The notes beneath the pieces were generated by a model. It was given only the letters and a program-made list of their open reading frames with translations. It made no database searches and was not told the DNA's origin. 64,000 nt of DNA from Mycolicibacterium brumae. GTDB taxonomy: Bacteria > Actinomycetota > Actinomycetes > Mycobacteriales > Mycobacteriaceae. A program made the position numbers and the translations under genes. Positions 28,792 to 37,057 of this stretch are shown piece by piece; the first letter of the stretch is position 1; each line of letters starts with the position of its first letter. The stretch is from assembly GCF_025215495.1 (NCBI RefSeq), contig NZ_CP104302.1:3100001-3164000 (forward strand), read 5' to 3'.

Positions 28792-29340
28792 ATGCGAATC
28801 ACGACGGCGGCGCTGACCGGCCTGCTGGCCGGCGCGGCGACGGCGATCTCCGGCGCGTCCCCGACCCTGAGCGTGGCCGCCGCGGTGCTCACCCCACTCA
28901 CCCTGGCGATCGGGCCGCGGTTGACCGCCGGCATCGCGACCGGATTGCGCACCCCGGGCCGCGGCGAGCGTTCGGTGACCGCGCAGATGACGGGAACGGA
29001 GTTCGAGGACCACGTCGCCCACATCGCGCGCAGCTGCGGGGCGCCGGTGATCATGACTCCGTTGTCCGGGGATTGGGGCGTCGATCTGATCATCGGGCGC
29101 CGGCCGAACCGGATCGCGGTGCAGTGCAAGCGCTACTCCCGGCCGGTGGGGCCCGGTGCGGTTCAGGAGGTGGTCGCCGGCGCCCCGATGCAGGATTGCG
29201 CGCACACCATGGTGGTGACCAACACCGCTTTCACCCCGGCCGCCCGCAAACTCGCCGAGCGGCACGGCACCATCCTGGTGGGCGGTGATGAGCTGCCACA
29301 GTTGAGACGGATCATCACTGGACTCAGGACCAATCGGTGA
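28792..29340 (+). CDS. Membrane-anchored Mrr-like restriction endonuclease fold protein
   Basis: This 182-residue protein has a hydrophobic N-terminus (about residues 5-45, two short helices) followed by a PD-(D/E)XK nuclease domain of the Mrr_cat type. TGTEFEDHVAHIA starts the domain, GDWGVDLIIGRR supplies the metal-binding Asp near residue 101, and IAVQCKRYS near 112 supplies the QxK pair. Mrr-type enzymes cut methylated or foreign DNA, though no methylase or specificity gene is nearby. TACCAT lies 8 bases before the ATG at 28792. It ends 117 bases before feoA. Confidence 0.78.
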   Translation: MRITTAALTGLLAGAATAISGASPTLSVAAAVLTPLTLAIGPRLTAGIATGLRTPGRGERSVTAQMTGTEFEDHVAHIARSCGAPVIMTPLSGDWGVDLIIGRRPNRIAVQCKRYSRPVGPGAVQEVVAGAPMQDCAHTMVVTNTAFTPAARKLAERHGTILVGGDELPQLRRIITGLRTNR

Positions 29341-29384
29341 CATTTGGCACCGGAAACGGAGACCATTGCGCAGGCTTGCCAATC

Positions 29385-29403
29385 TTTGATTTGGCTAATC
29401 TCT
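29385..29403 (+). promoter_or_regulatory. Candidate IdeR/DtxR iron box before feoA
   Basis: TTTGATTTGGCTAATCTCT matches 13 of 19 positions of the mycobacterial iron-box consensus TTAGGTTAGGCTAACCTAA. It overlaps an 18-bp dyad at 29378-29395 (GCCAA, 8 bases, TTGGC). It lies 55 bases before the feoA ATG; a TACATT hexamer at 29418-29423 may be the -10. Iron-loaded IdeR binding here would repress ferrous iron uptake. Confidence 0.45.
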
Positions 29404-29457
29404 CAGGTGGCGGCGACTACATTGATCGCTCACCAGCCCAGTCCGAGAGGCACGACC

Positions 29458-29718
29458 ATGTCAGAGAAACCCCTACTGGTCGAAATGACCCTGGCCCAGC
29501 TGCCGGTCGGCGTCAGCGCGCGCATCGTGGGACTGGCGCCCGGCGCGCCCGAGGACGTGACCACCCGGCTGCGCCACCTCGGCTTCCGGGCCGGCAACCT
29601 CGTCGAAGCGCGCCGGAAGGCGCCGCTGAACGACCCGGTGATGTACCGCCTGCTCGGCTACGACATGTGCCTGCGCGCGCATGAGGCTCGCTACATCGCG
29701 GTTGTGGGGCTGAAATGA
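29458..29718 (+). CDS. feoA: Ferrous iron transport protein FeoA
   Basis: This 86-residue SH3-like protein assists FeoB. LVEMTLAQLPVGVSARIVGL starts the domain and RLRHLGFRAGNLVE near residue 40 is the FeoA signature. The frame is open to 29344, but the ATG at 29458 has GAGAGG 7 bases upstream and gives normal length. It is coupled to feoB by ATGA. Confidence 0.9.
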   Translation: MSEKPLLVEMTLAQLPVGVSARIVGLAPGAPEDVTTRLRHLGFRAGNLVEARRKAPLNDPVMYRLLGYDMCLRAHEARYIAVVGLK

Positions 29719-31658
29719 CCGCGCCGTGCCACGGGTCCGGCGCCGTCGTCGAACCCCCCAAAGGCCTGAATCGGATCGCCCTGGTCGGCAGCCCGAACGC
29801 CGGTAAGACCAGCGTGTTCAACAATCTGACCGGAATGCGCGCCCGGACCGGCAACTACCCGGGCGTCACCGTCACCCGCACCCTCGGCGTGGCCCGCTGC
29901 AAGGGCGCCGACGGCAACACCGTCGAGGTGTCCATCGAAGACCTGCCGGGCGCCTACAGCCTGCACCCGGTCAGCCCCGACGAGCAGATCGTCGCCGACG
30001 TGCTGCACGGCAAGATCGCCGGCATCGAGGCCCCGGACGCGATGGCCGTCGTCGTCGACGTCACGGTGCTGGAGCGGTCGATGTCGCTGGTCGCGCAGGT
30101 GCTCGCGCTCGGCAAACCGACCATGGTGATCCTGACCATGATCGACGAGCTCGCCGCCCGCGGCGGCCACATCGACGTCGACGGCTTCTCCAGCGCGCTG
30201 GGGGTGCCGGTGGTGGCGGTGGTCGGCAGCCGCGGCAAGGGCTTCGGCCCGCTGCGGGAGAAGCTCGCCGCGCCCGGCCAGTGGCAGACCGCGCCGGTCG
30301 CCCCGCCGCGGGACGACGACGAATTCAACGCCTGGATCACCTCGGTGCTCGACGCCGCGAAATACCGCGCGCCCGAACCGGATTCGCGCAGCGCCCGGAT
30401 CGACAAGCTGCTGCTGCACCCGGTGTTCGGAACGCTGACCTTCTTCGTGGTGATGTTCCTGTTCTTCCAGGTCATCTTCACCGTCGCCGCGCCGCTGCAG
30501 GACCTCGTCGAAGTCGGGATCGGCTGGATCGGCGAAGCCGTGGGCGGGCTGATCCCGAACGACATGATCGCCGGGCTGGTCCAGGACGGCATCATCGGCG
30601 GCGTCGGCGCGGTGCTGGTGTTCATCCCGCAGATCACCCTGATGTTCCTGCTGATCGCGATCCTGGAGAACGTCGGCTACATGTCGCGGGCCGCGTTCCT
30701 GGTCGACCGGATCATGTCCATCACCGGCCTGGAGGGCCGCGCGTTCGTGGCCATGCTGTCCTCGGTGGCCTGCGCAGTGCCCGGCATCATGGCCACCCGC
30801 ACCCTGCCGTCGTCGCGGGACCGGATCGCCACCTCCATGGGCGCGCCGCTGATGACCTGCTCGGCGCGCCTTCCGGTCTACATTCTGCTGATCGGCCTGC
30901 TGGTCGACGACACCGCCAAATTCGGCCCGTTCTCCATGCAGGGCGCGGCGATGTTCGGCATGTACATCCTCGGCGGGGTGTCGGCGATGGTGGCCGCGGC
31001 GATCTTCAAATCGCGGGTGCTCGGCGGCGAACTGCTGCCGTTCTACATGGAGATGCCGCCCTACCGCTTCCCGGCCATCAAGTCGGTGCTGCTGACCATG
31101 TGGGACGCCACCAAGGCGTTCCTGCGTCGCGCCGGCACCATCATCCTGGCGACCACCATCATCCTGTGGTTCCTGCTGAACCTGCCGACCCGCACCGCCG
31201 AGATCGTCGGCATGGACGAGGAACAGGCCTCGGCCTACGTGCTGGACAACTCCTGGGCCGCCAGCATCGGCAAGTTCATCGCGCCCGTCTTTGAGCCGCT
31301 GGGCTTCGACTGGCGCATCGCGGTCGGGCTGATCGGCGCGATGGCCGCCCGTGAGGTGTTCGTGTCCACCATGGGCCAGATCTTCGCTGCCGTCGACCCC
31401 GAGGATCCGTCCACCCAGCTGGCCAACGCGGTCTGGCTGGACGGGCCGATGGCCGGGACGCCGCTGTTCACCACCGCGACGGTGGTCGCGCTGCTGATCT
31501 TCTTCGCCTACGCGCTGCTGTGCATGTCGACGGTGGCGACCATCCGGCGCGAGACGAATTCCTGGCGCTGGCCGCTGGTGGCGTTCACCTACATGCTGGT
31601 GCTGGCCTGGGTGGCGGCCTTCGCCGCCCGGCACATCACCTTGTTCTTCACCGGATGA
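29715..31658 (+). CDS. feoB: Ferrous iron transporter FeoB
   Basis: This 647-residue inner-membrane transporter imports Fe2+. The N-terminal G domain (about residues 15-180) has G1 GSPNAGKTSVFNNLTG, G2 region NYPGVTVT and G3 DLPGAYSL. After a linker, about eight membrane helices follow, including the two Gate motifs near SRAAFLVDRIM and SVACAVPGIMATR (Cys lining the pathway) and a second region near RRAGTIILATTIIL. No cytoplasmic FeoC is present; instead a NifU-type gene overlaps its stop. Transcription is possibly under IdeR. Confidence 0.95.
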   Translation: MTAPCHGSGAVVEPPKGLNRIALVGSPNAGKTSVFNNLTGMRARTGNYPGVTVTRTLGVARCKGADGNTVEVSIEDLPGAYSLHPVSPDEQIVADVLHGKIAGIEAPDAMAVVVDVTVLERSMSLVAQVLALGKPTMVILTMIDELAARGGHIDVDGFSSALGVPVVAVVGSRGKGFGPLREKLAAPGQWQTAPVAPPRDDDEFNAWITSVLDAAKYRAPEPDSRSARIDKLLLHPVFGTLTFFVVMFLFFQVIFTVAAPLQDLVEVGIGWIGEAVGGLIPNDMIAGLVQDGIIGGVGAVLVFIPQITLMFLLIAILENVGYMSRAAFLVDRIMSITGLEGRAFVAMLSSVACAVPGIMATRTLPSSRDRIATSMGAPLMTCSARLPVYILLIGLLVDDTAKFGPFSMQGAAMFGMYILGGVSAMVAAAIFKSRVLGGELLPFYMEMPPYRFPAIKSVLLTMWDATKAFLRRAGTIILATTIILWFLLNLPTRTAEIVGMDEEQASAYVLDNSWAASIGKFIAPVFEPLGFDWRIAVGLIGAMAAREVFVSTMGQIFAAVDPEDPSTQLANAVWLDGPMAGTPLFTTATVVALLIFFAYALLCMSTVATIRRETNSWRWPLVAFTYMLVLAWVAAFAARHITLFFTG

Positions 31659-32209
31659 TGACGATGACCGCCGTCGCACTGCACCCGCAGTCCTCCGGGG
31701 ATCCCCGGATGCTGCGCTGGGTCACCTCGTCGCAGCTGCCGGCCGCGCTGCCCGCGCTGGACCAACTGGTCGAGCAGGGAGTGTTGGACCGCGGCGAGAT
31801 CGGCCCCGGGGAGATCCGCACCTGGCTGGCCGACGGCCGGTCCTGGGCGGACGCCGGGCCGGTGGTGCGCACCGCGCTGTTCACCGCGCTGCGCGACCTG
31901 CCGCCGACCGCGGAACTGGCCCCGGCGGAACTGCGACGGCGCGTCGTCGAACTGATCGAGCGCGATGTCGAACCGTACGCCGCCTCGCACGGCGGGGGCA
32001 TCACCGTGGAGTCCATCGACGACGGGGTGCTGACGGTGTCGATGTCCGGCGCGTGCAAGGGCTGCGCGCTGGGCCACAAAACCCTCGACGACCTGGTCCG
32101 AGAGACCGTGACCGCGCACTTCCCACAGATCACCACTGTGCGGGCCACCAACCCCAAGCGGTCCTGGTTGTCGCTGGGCATGCCGTCCCGGCGCGGATCC
32201 GGTCGATGA
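31655..32209 (+). CDS. NifU C-domain iron-sulfur scaffold-like protein following feoB
   Basis: This 184-residue protein has an N-terminal helical region (about 15-100, LPALDQLVEQGVLDRGEIGPGEIRTW split) of unknown role, which resembles the place of FeoC, a small winged-helix partner. The C-terminal NifU-like domain (about 95-175) carries the cluster-binding CKGC in MSGACKGCALGHKTLD near residue 133. It could hold an iron-sulfur cluster and sense or receive iron delivered by FeoB. It overlaps feoB by ATGA (start 31655 or 31658), so it is part of the feo operon. Confidence 0.88.
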   Translation: MMTMTAVALHPQSSGDPRMLRWVTSSQLPAALPALDQLVEQGVLDRGEIGPGEIRTWLADGRSWADAGPVVRTALFTALRDLPPTAELAPAELRRRVVELIERDVEPYAASHGGGITVESIDDGVLTVSMSGACKGCALGHKTLDDLVRETVTAHFPQITTVRATNPKRSWLSLGMPSRRGSGR

Positions 32210-32255
32210 TTTCCGGCCGCGACCGGCGGACAAATAGGATCGGGAAACGGCCTCC

Positions 32256-32275
32256 GGGGACGCGTCTGCGTCCCC
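32256..32275 (+). promoter_or_regulatory. Hairpin in the P-type ATPase leader
   Basis: GGGGACGC (32256-32263) pairs perfectly with GCGTCCCC (32268-32275) across a 4-base loop GTCT. There is no U-tract. A TAGGAT hexamer at 32235-32240 would start transcription just before it, so the hairpin probably lies in the 5' untranslated leader, about 35 bases before the ATG at 32310. Confidence 0.5.
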
Positions 32276-32309
32276 ATCAGCCTGGGGGCGAGCTGAAGGA
32301 CGCGATCAC

Positions 32310-35300
32310 ATGGGACTGCTGTCCACACCACTGCGGGTAGCCCAATTCGCCGCCGGCGTCGCGCTGCTCGGCGGCGACGCCGCGATCAAGACCGGCCGCG
32401 ACGTCACCGGCGCCGTGGTCGGCGCGATGCTCGCACCGCTGCCCGAGGCCGCCAACCTGGCCAGGGACGCGGCCGGCATGGTCGTCGAGGCGATGGCCGG
32501 ACCACCGGTTCGGCGCACCAGCAGCCACGGTGACCGCCGCTGGATCGAAGTCCGCGGCCTGGCCGGCGACAACGGCGCCCGCATCGCCGAGGAGGTGCTG
32601 GCCTTCCTCACCGACACCGTCGGTGTGACCGGCGCCGTCATCAACGGCGCCACCTCCCGCGTCGTGGTCACCGTCGTGCCCGACGGGCCGGACGCCCGCG
32701 CGCTGGCCGCGGTGGTCGCCGAGGCCGAGGAGTACGCCAACGGCGCGCCGGTTCGAGAACTGCCCACCACGCTGCCCGGCGACGACGCCGCGCTGGCCGC
32801 CCGGGTGCTGTCCGCGTCGGTCGCCACCGTCGGCCTGGGCGTCGGCACGGCAGCCGCCGCGGCGCTGCGGATGACCCGGCTCACCCGCGCCATCTCCGCC
32901 CCGGTCGCGCTCGCCGGCTACTCCCCCAGTGTGCGGCGGCTCATCCACGAGCAGCTCGGGCACGACGGCGCGGAGTTGGCATTCTCGCTGGCCGGGGCCG
33001 CCGCCGGCGTGCTGACCGCGGCGCCGGCCGGGCTGGCCAACGAAGCCCTGACCCGGTGGATGCAGGCCGCCGAGACGCTGACCACGCGGTCCGGCTGGGG
33101 GCGCGCCGAACAGCGGCTGGCCGAGCAGGCCTTCCGCGCCCCCGACGACCATCACCCGGCCGAGCCGGTGTTCGCCGGCGACGGCGTGGGCGACAGCTAC
33201 GCCGACCGCTCCGCGGCGATCGGAGTGGCGGCGGCCGCCATCGTCGGACTGGCCAGCCGGAACACCGATATGGCCGGCGCCGCGGCGCTGACCGCGGCGC
33301 CCAAACCGGTGCGCAGCACCCGGGAGTCCTTCGCGATCGCGCTGGGCCGCGGCCTGACCGGTCGGCACGGCGCGCTGATCATGCGCCCGTCGGTGCTGCG
33401 CCGCCTCGACGTGATCGACACCGTGCTGATCGACCCGCGGGTGCTCTACACCGACGAACTGTCGGTCACCCGGATCAACGGCGTGCCCGCCGAGCGACGC
33501 GCCACGGCCTGGGAGGCCGCCCGCGCCGCGCTGGCCGACGGCGCACTGGGCGCCGGCTGGCACAAACTGTCCCGGGTCAAGGGCGCCGGCCGCGGGGGCG
33601 AGGCGCTGATCAGCCCGGTCCGCGACCCGCTGGCCGCGGCACTGGTCACCGAGGCCCGCCGCGTCGGGGTGAAGGTGGCGACGCTCGACGACGAGGGTCT
33701 GCGGTCCCTCGGGCAGGGATTCGACCGGCTCTTCGAGCACACCTGTGACGTCGACTCCGCGCTGGCCTCGGCGCTGGCGCAGTTGCGCGCCGACGGCGCC
33801 CGGGTGGCGGTGCTGACCGTCTCCGCGGACATCGCCGCGCTGCCTGCCGAGTTGACCGTCGGGTTGTGGCGCGCCGGCGCCGTCCCGCCGTGGGGCGCGG
33901 ATCTGCTGCTGCCGGACCTGAGCGCGATGTGGCGGCTGGTGCACGCGCTGCCCGCGGCCCGCCAGGCCGCCAAGCGCGGCGTGCAGGCCGCCGCCTCCGG
34001 TTCGGCGCTCGGCGCCCTGATGCTGATCCCCGACGTGCCGGGCAGCGGCCCGGCGTCGGTGAACACCGCGGCGATGGCGGCGCTGTTCACCGGGTACCGG
34101 ATCGGGGCGAAGGTGTTCGACGATCCGTTGCCGCACCCGGAGTCCGGCCATGATTGGTACGCCCTGCCGGTCGACGAGGTGTCCCGGCTGCTGCCCCGCC
34201 CGGCGCGCGACGACCACCCGGCGGCCGAGGCGCCCGGCGTTCCGCTGGCCGGCGCGCTGGCCGCCCCGCTGCGACCGGTGGTCTCCGCCGTCGACGCCGG
34301 CCGGGGGCGGGCCCGCGAGCTGTTCGACGCGATCCGCGAGGATCTCGACGACCCGATCACCCCGATCCTGGCCACCGGCGCGGCGGCCACCGCGCTGCTG
34401 GGCTCGCCGTTGGACGCGGCGCTGGTCGCCGGGGTGCTGCTGCTCAACACCGGCATCTCCGCGCAGCAGTCGGTGCACGCCGAACGCACCCTGGCCGAGC
34501 TGCTGGCCGTGCAGGAGCCGATGGCCCGACGGCTGGTCGGGGCGATCGGCGAACGTGATTTCGACATGGTGCCGGCCGGCGCGCTGGAGCTGGGCGACCT
34601 GATTCTGGTGGTCTCCGGTGAGGTCGCGCCGGCCGACGGCCGGATTCTGGTGGCCGAGTCCGCCGAGGCCGACGAGTCGGCGCTGACCGGTGAGTCGCTG
34701 CCGGTGGCCAAATCCGCCGACGCCACCCCCGGCGCTCCGCTGGCCGAGCGTTCCGGGATGCTGTTCGCCGGCACCACCCTGGTGACCGGGCGGGTCACCG
34801 CCATCGTGACCGCCGTCGGCGCCGGAACCCAGATAAACCGGGCCACCGCCATGCAGGCCCGCAAGGCGCGCAAGGTGGGTCTGCAGGCGCAGCTGTCGCA
34901 CATCACCAACAAGGCGCTGCCGTGGAGCATCGGCGGCGGCGGGCTGGTCGGACTGCTGTCGCTGCTGCGCGGCAACCCGCTGCGCCAAGCGGCCGCCTCA
35001 GGGGTGGCCATCGGCGTCGCCGCGGTGCCCGAGGGACTGCCGCTGGTGGTGACGATGGCCCAGTTGGCGGCGGCCCGTCGGCTCACCGGGCAGCACGTGC
35101 TGATCCGCAACCCGCGCTCCATCGAGGCGTTCGCCCGACTGGACGTGGTGTGCTTCGACAAGACCGGCACGCTCAGCGAGAACCGGCTGCAGGTGACCGC
35201 GGTGAGCGCGGCGCCGGGCGTCGACGACGCCGAGGTGCTGGCCGCGGCCGCCAACACCGTGCTGGTCCGCAAGGGCAAGCGCATCGACCACGCCACCGAT

Positions 35301-36800
35301 GAGGCGATCCGGGTCCGCGCGACCGAGCTGGGCATCAAGATCGGCGGGGCCGACGCGCAGCTGCCGTTCCAATCCGACCGGCCGTTCGCGGCGGGCGTCG
35401 TCGGCAACCGGCTGTCGGTCAAGGGCGCCCCGGAGGCGATCGTCGGCGCGCTGGCCGGCGACGACCCGTTGACCCCGCTGATCGAGGAGATGGCCGCGTC
35501 CGGGCTGCGGGTGATCGCGGTGGCCGAGCGGATGCTGACCGACGCGGAGGTGAACGCGGCGATCTCCGACCAGGCCGAACTGGTCACGCTGTGCCGGTCC
35601 GGGTTGAACCCGCTGGGCGTCATCGGCATCGCCGACACTCCCCGCCCGACCGCCCGCCCGCTGCTGGAGGAGCTGCAGGGCCGCGGCATCGGGGTCCGGC
35701 TGATCACCGGTGACCACCCGGTCACCGCCGGCGTCATCGCCCGCGATCTGGGCATGGCCGTCACCGGGATCATGACCGGCGACGAGTGGGAGAAGCTGAC
35801 CACCGACGGACGCCTCGACGCCGTGCGGCGCTGCCAGGTGTTCGCTCGGATGGCCCCGGAGCACAAGGTCCAGGTGGTGCAGGCGCTGGAGGCCGCCGAC
35901 CTGGTCACCGCGATGGTCGGCGACGGCGCCAATGACGCCGCGGCGATCCGCGCGGCGACGGTCGGCGTCGGCCTGGTGTCCAGCGGCAGCGACCCGGCGC
36001 GCTCGGCGGCCGACGTGTTGCTGCTGGACGGGCAGATCGACGCGCTGCTGGTCGCCATCGATGAGGGCCATCAACTGTGGCGCCGCGTGCAGGCCGCGGT
36101 GTCGATGCTGGTCGGCCACAACCTCGGCGAGGTCAGCTTCGCGCTGATCACCAGCCTGCTGACCGGGCATCCGGCGCTCTCGGCGCGACAGATCCTGCTG
36201 ATCAACATGCTCACCGACGCGCTGCCGGCGGCGGCGCTGGCGGTCAGCCCGCAGCTCGGCTCCGGACTGGCTGATTTCGACGAGTCGGCGCTGTGGCGGG
36301 CCATCTACATCCACGGCGCGTCGACCACCGTCGGCGCCTCGCTGGCGTGGGCGATGGGCCGGATGACCGGACGTCCGGAGCGGGCCGCGACGGTCGGCCT
36401 GGCCGGGCTGGTGCTGACGCAGCTGTTCTCGATCGTGACCGAGTCGCACGGCCCGCTGGTGGTGGCCACCAGCGCCGGCACCTTCGTGTTCATGGCCGGG
36501 GTGATCTCGATCCCCGGCGTCAGCCACCTGTTCGGCTGCACTCCGCTGGGGCCCGTCGGCTGGGGTCAGGCGGCGCTGGCCGCCGGCGCCGCCACGGCGT
36601 TCGCCAAGGCGGCGCCGGAGCTGACCGAGCGGATCGGCCAGTGGGCGCGGGAGCACCTGGAATCCGGCGCGGAGTCAGAGAGTGTGGCGGAAGTCGGCGA
36701 CCCGGCCGATGCTGACCCGGCCGAGGACGGCGACCCGTCCGATGCTGGTGATCCGGCCGAGGGTGCTGCGCCGGCAGCGAATATGGGCGAGGCGGAGTGA
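32310..36800 (+). CDS. Giant P-type cation-transporting ATPase (CtpH/CtpI-like)
   Basis: This 1496-residue membrane protein is of the long mycobacterial CtpH/CtpI type. The C-terminal two-thirds is a complete P2-type pump: actuator LTGESLPV near residue 793, membrane PEGLPL near 907, phosphorylated DKTGTLS with Asp950, GDGANDAAAI near 1205 and further C-terminal helices. The N-terminal third starts with hydrophobic helices and an HMA-like strand pattern. It then holds a degenerate copy of a catalytic core in which RLDVIDTVLIDPRVLYT (Asp375) replaces DKTGT. The transported ion is unknown; P2 signatures suggest Ca2+, Mg2+ or a similar cation. A Glu/Asp-rich tail with PADADPAEDGD-like repeats ends the protein. 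It follows feoAB-NifU by 100 bases. Confidence 0.93.
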   Translation: MGLLSTPLRVAQFAAGVALLGGDAAIKTGRDVTGAVVGAMLAPLPEAANLARDAAGMVVEAMAGPPVRRTSSHGDRRWIEVRGLAGDNGARIAEEVLAFLTDTVGVTGAVINGATSRVVVTVVPDGPDARALAAVVAEAEEYANGAPVRELPTTLPGDDAALAARVLSASVATVGLGVGTAAAAALRMTRLTRAISAPVALAGYSPSVRRLIHEQLGHDGAELAFSLAGAAAGVLTAAPAGLANEALTRWMQAAETLTTRSGWGRAEQRLAEQAFRAPDDHHPAEPVFAGDGVGDSYADRSAAIGVAAAAIVGLASRNTDMAGAAALTAAPKPVRSTRESFAIALGRGLTGRHGALIMRPSVLRRLDVIDTVLIDPRVLYTDELSVTRINGVPAERRATAWEAARAALADGALGAGWHKLSRVKGAGRGGEALISPVRDPLAAALVTEARRVGVKVATLDDEGLRSLGQGFDRLFEHTCDVDSALASALAQLRADGARVAVLTVSADIAALPAELTVGLWRAGAVPPWGADLLLPDLSAMWRLVHALPAARQAAKRGVQAAASGSALGALMLIPDVPGSGPASVNTAAMAALFTGYRIGAKVFDDPLPHPESGHDWYALPVDEVSRLLPRPARDDHPAAEAPGVPLAGALAAPLRPVVSAVDAGRGRARELFDAIREDLDDPITPILATGAAATALLGSPLDAALVAGVLLLNTGISAQQSVHAERTLAELLAVQEPMARRLVGAIGERDFDMVPAGALELGDLILVVSGEVAPADGRILVAESAEADESALTGESLPVAKSADATPGAPLAERSGMLFAGTTLVTGRVTAIVTAVGAGTQINRATAMQARKARKVGLQAQLSHITNKALPWSIGGGGLVGLLSLLRGNPLRQAAASGVAIGVAAVPEGLPLVVTMAQLAAARRLTGQHVLIRNPRSIEAFARLDVVCFDKTGTLSENRLQVTAVSAAPGVDDAEVLAAAANTVLVRKGKRIDHATDEAIRVRATELGIKIGGADAQLPFQSDRPFAAGVVGNRLSVKGAPEAIVGALAGDDPLTPLIEEMAASGLRVIAVAERMLTDAEVNAAISDQAELVTLCRSGLNPLGVIGIADTPRPTARPLLEELQGRGIGVRLITGDHPVTAGVIARDLGMAVTGIMTGDEWEKLTTDGRLDAVRRCQVFARMAPEHKVQVVQALEAADLVTAMVGDGANDAAAIRAATVGVGLVSSGSDPARSAADVLLLDGQIDALLVAIDEGHQLWRRVQAAVSMLVGHNLGEVSFALITSLLTGHPALSARQILLINMLTDALPAAALAVSPQLGSGLADFDESALWRAIYIHGASTTVGASLAWAMGRMTGRPERAATVGLAGLVLTQLFSIVTESHGPLVVATSAGTFVFMAGVISIPGVSHLFGCTPLGPVGWGQAALAAGAATAFAKAAPELTERIGQWAREHLESGAESESVAEVGDPADADPAEDGDPSDAGDPAEGAAPAANMGEAE

Positions 36801-36841
36801 TCTGTGGTCGGTGACTGCGGGCAGCACGGACCGCGGGGACG

Positions 36842-36858
36842 CGTCACCAGCGGTGACG
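36842..36858. terminator. Perfect 7-bp hairpin between convergent genes
   Basis: CGTCACC pairs with GGTGACG around a 3-base AGC loop. It lies after the ATPase stop and, on the other strand, 9 bases after the stop of the 42-codon gene. No U-tract follows, so it may be a U-less terminator serving either strand. Confidence 0.35.
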
Positions 36859-36866
36859 GGATGTCC

Positions 36867-36995
36867 TCAGTCGTCGATGACGAGAACTCCGGCGCGAACG
36901 AGCAGCGCATAGAGTTCGCGGATGGGCGGGGTGAGCAGCTGGACACCCGCGCTGAGCAGCGTGTCCGGGCTCATCGCCGCCTTGATCTCGCTCAT
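36867..36995 (-). CDS. 42-residue leaderless small protein
   Basis: This gene is too short for routine prediction. It reads MSEIKAAMSPDTLL, then SAGVQLLTPPIRELYALLVRA, and ends GVLVIDD. An amphipathic N-terminus precedes a moderately hydrophobic stretch (about residues 14-40), so membrane association is possible. The main support is the promoter: TAGGCT at 37002-37007 with exactly 6 bases to the ATG, the same leaderless layout as birA and sseA. It is divergent from the Lys/Ala-rich gene and convergent with the P-type ATPase. Function unknown. Confidence 0.55.
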   Translation of the reverse strand: MSEIKAAMSPDTLLSAGVQLLTPPIRELYALLVRAGVLVIDD

Positions 36996-37001
36996 GAGGG
37001 A

Positions 37002-37007
37002 AGCCTA
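37002..37007 (-). promoter_or_regulatory. -10 box TAGGCT of the 42-codon gene
   Basis: On the minus strand TAGGCT is followed by TCCCTC and then ATG, giving the ideal 6-base leaderless spacing. Confidence 0.5.
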
Positions 37008-37057
37008 ACCGAATGGTCGGCGAAATGTCAGTGGCAAATGACCGAACGGAGACGAAA

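Noticed and set aside
32277..34988. 903-codon minus-strand open frame inside the P-type ATPase gene
   Set aside because: It is antisense to a gene with all P-type motifs, and its translation is repetitive Gly/Arg/His/Gln.
36820..37000. Plus-strand frame continuing from the ATPase end into the Lys/Ala-rich gene
   Set aside because: The ATPase stop at 36800 and the separate promoter region make read-through unlikely, and the translation of this stretch lacks any pattern.
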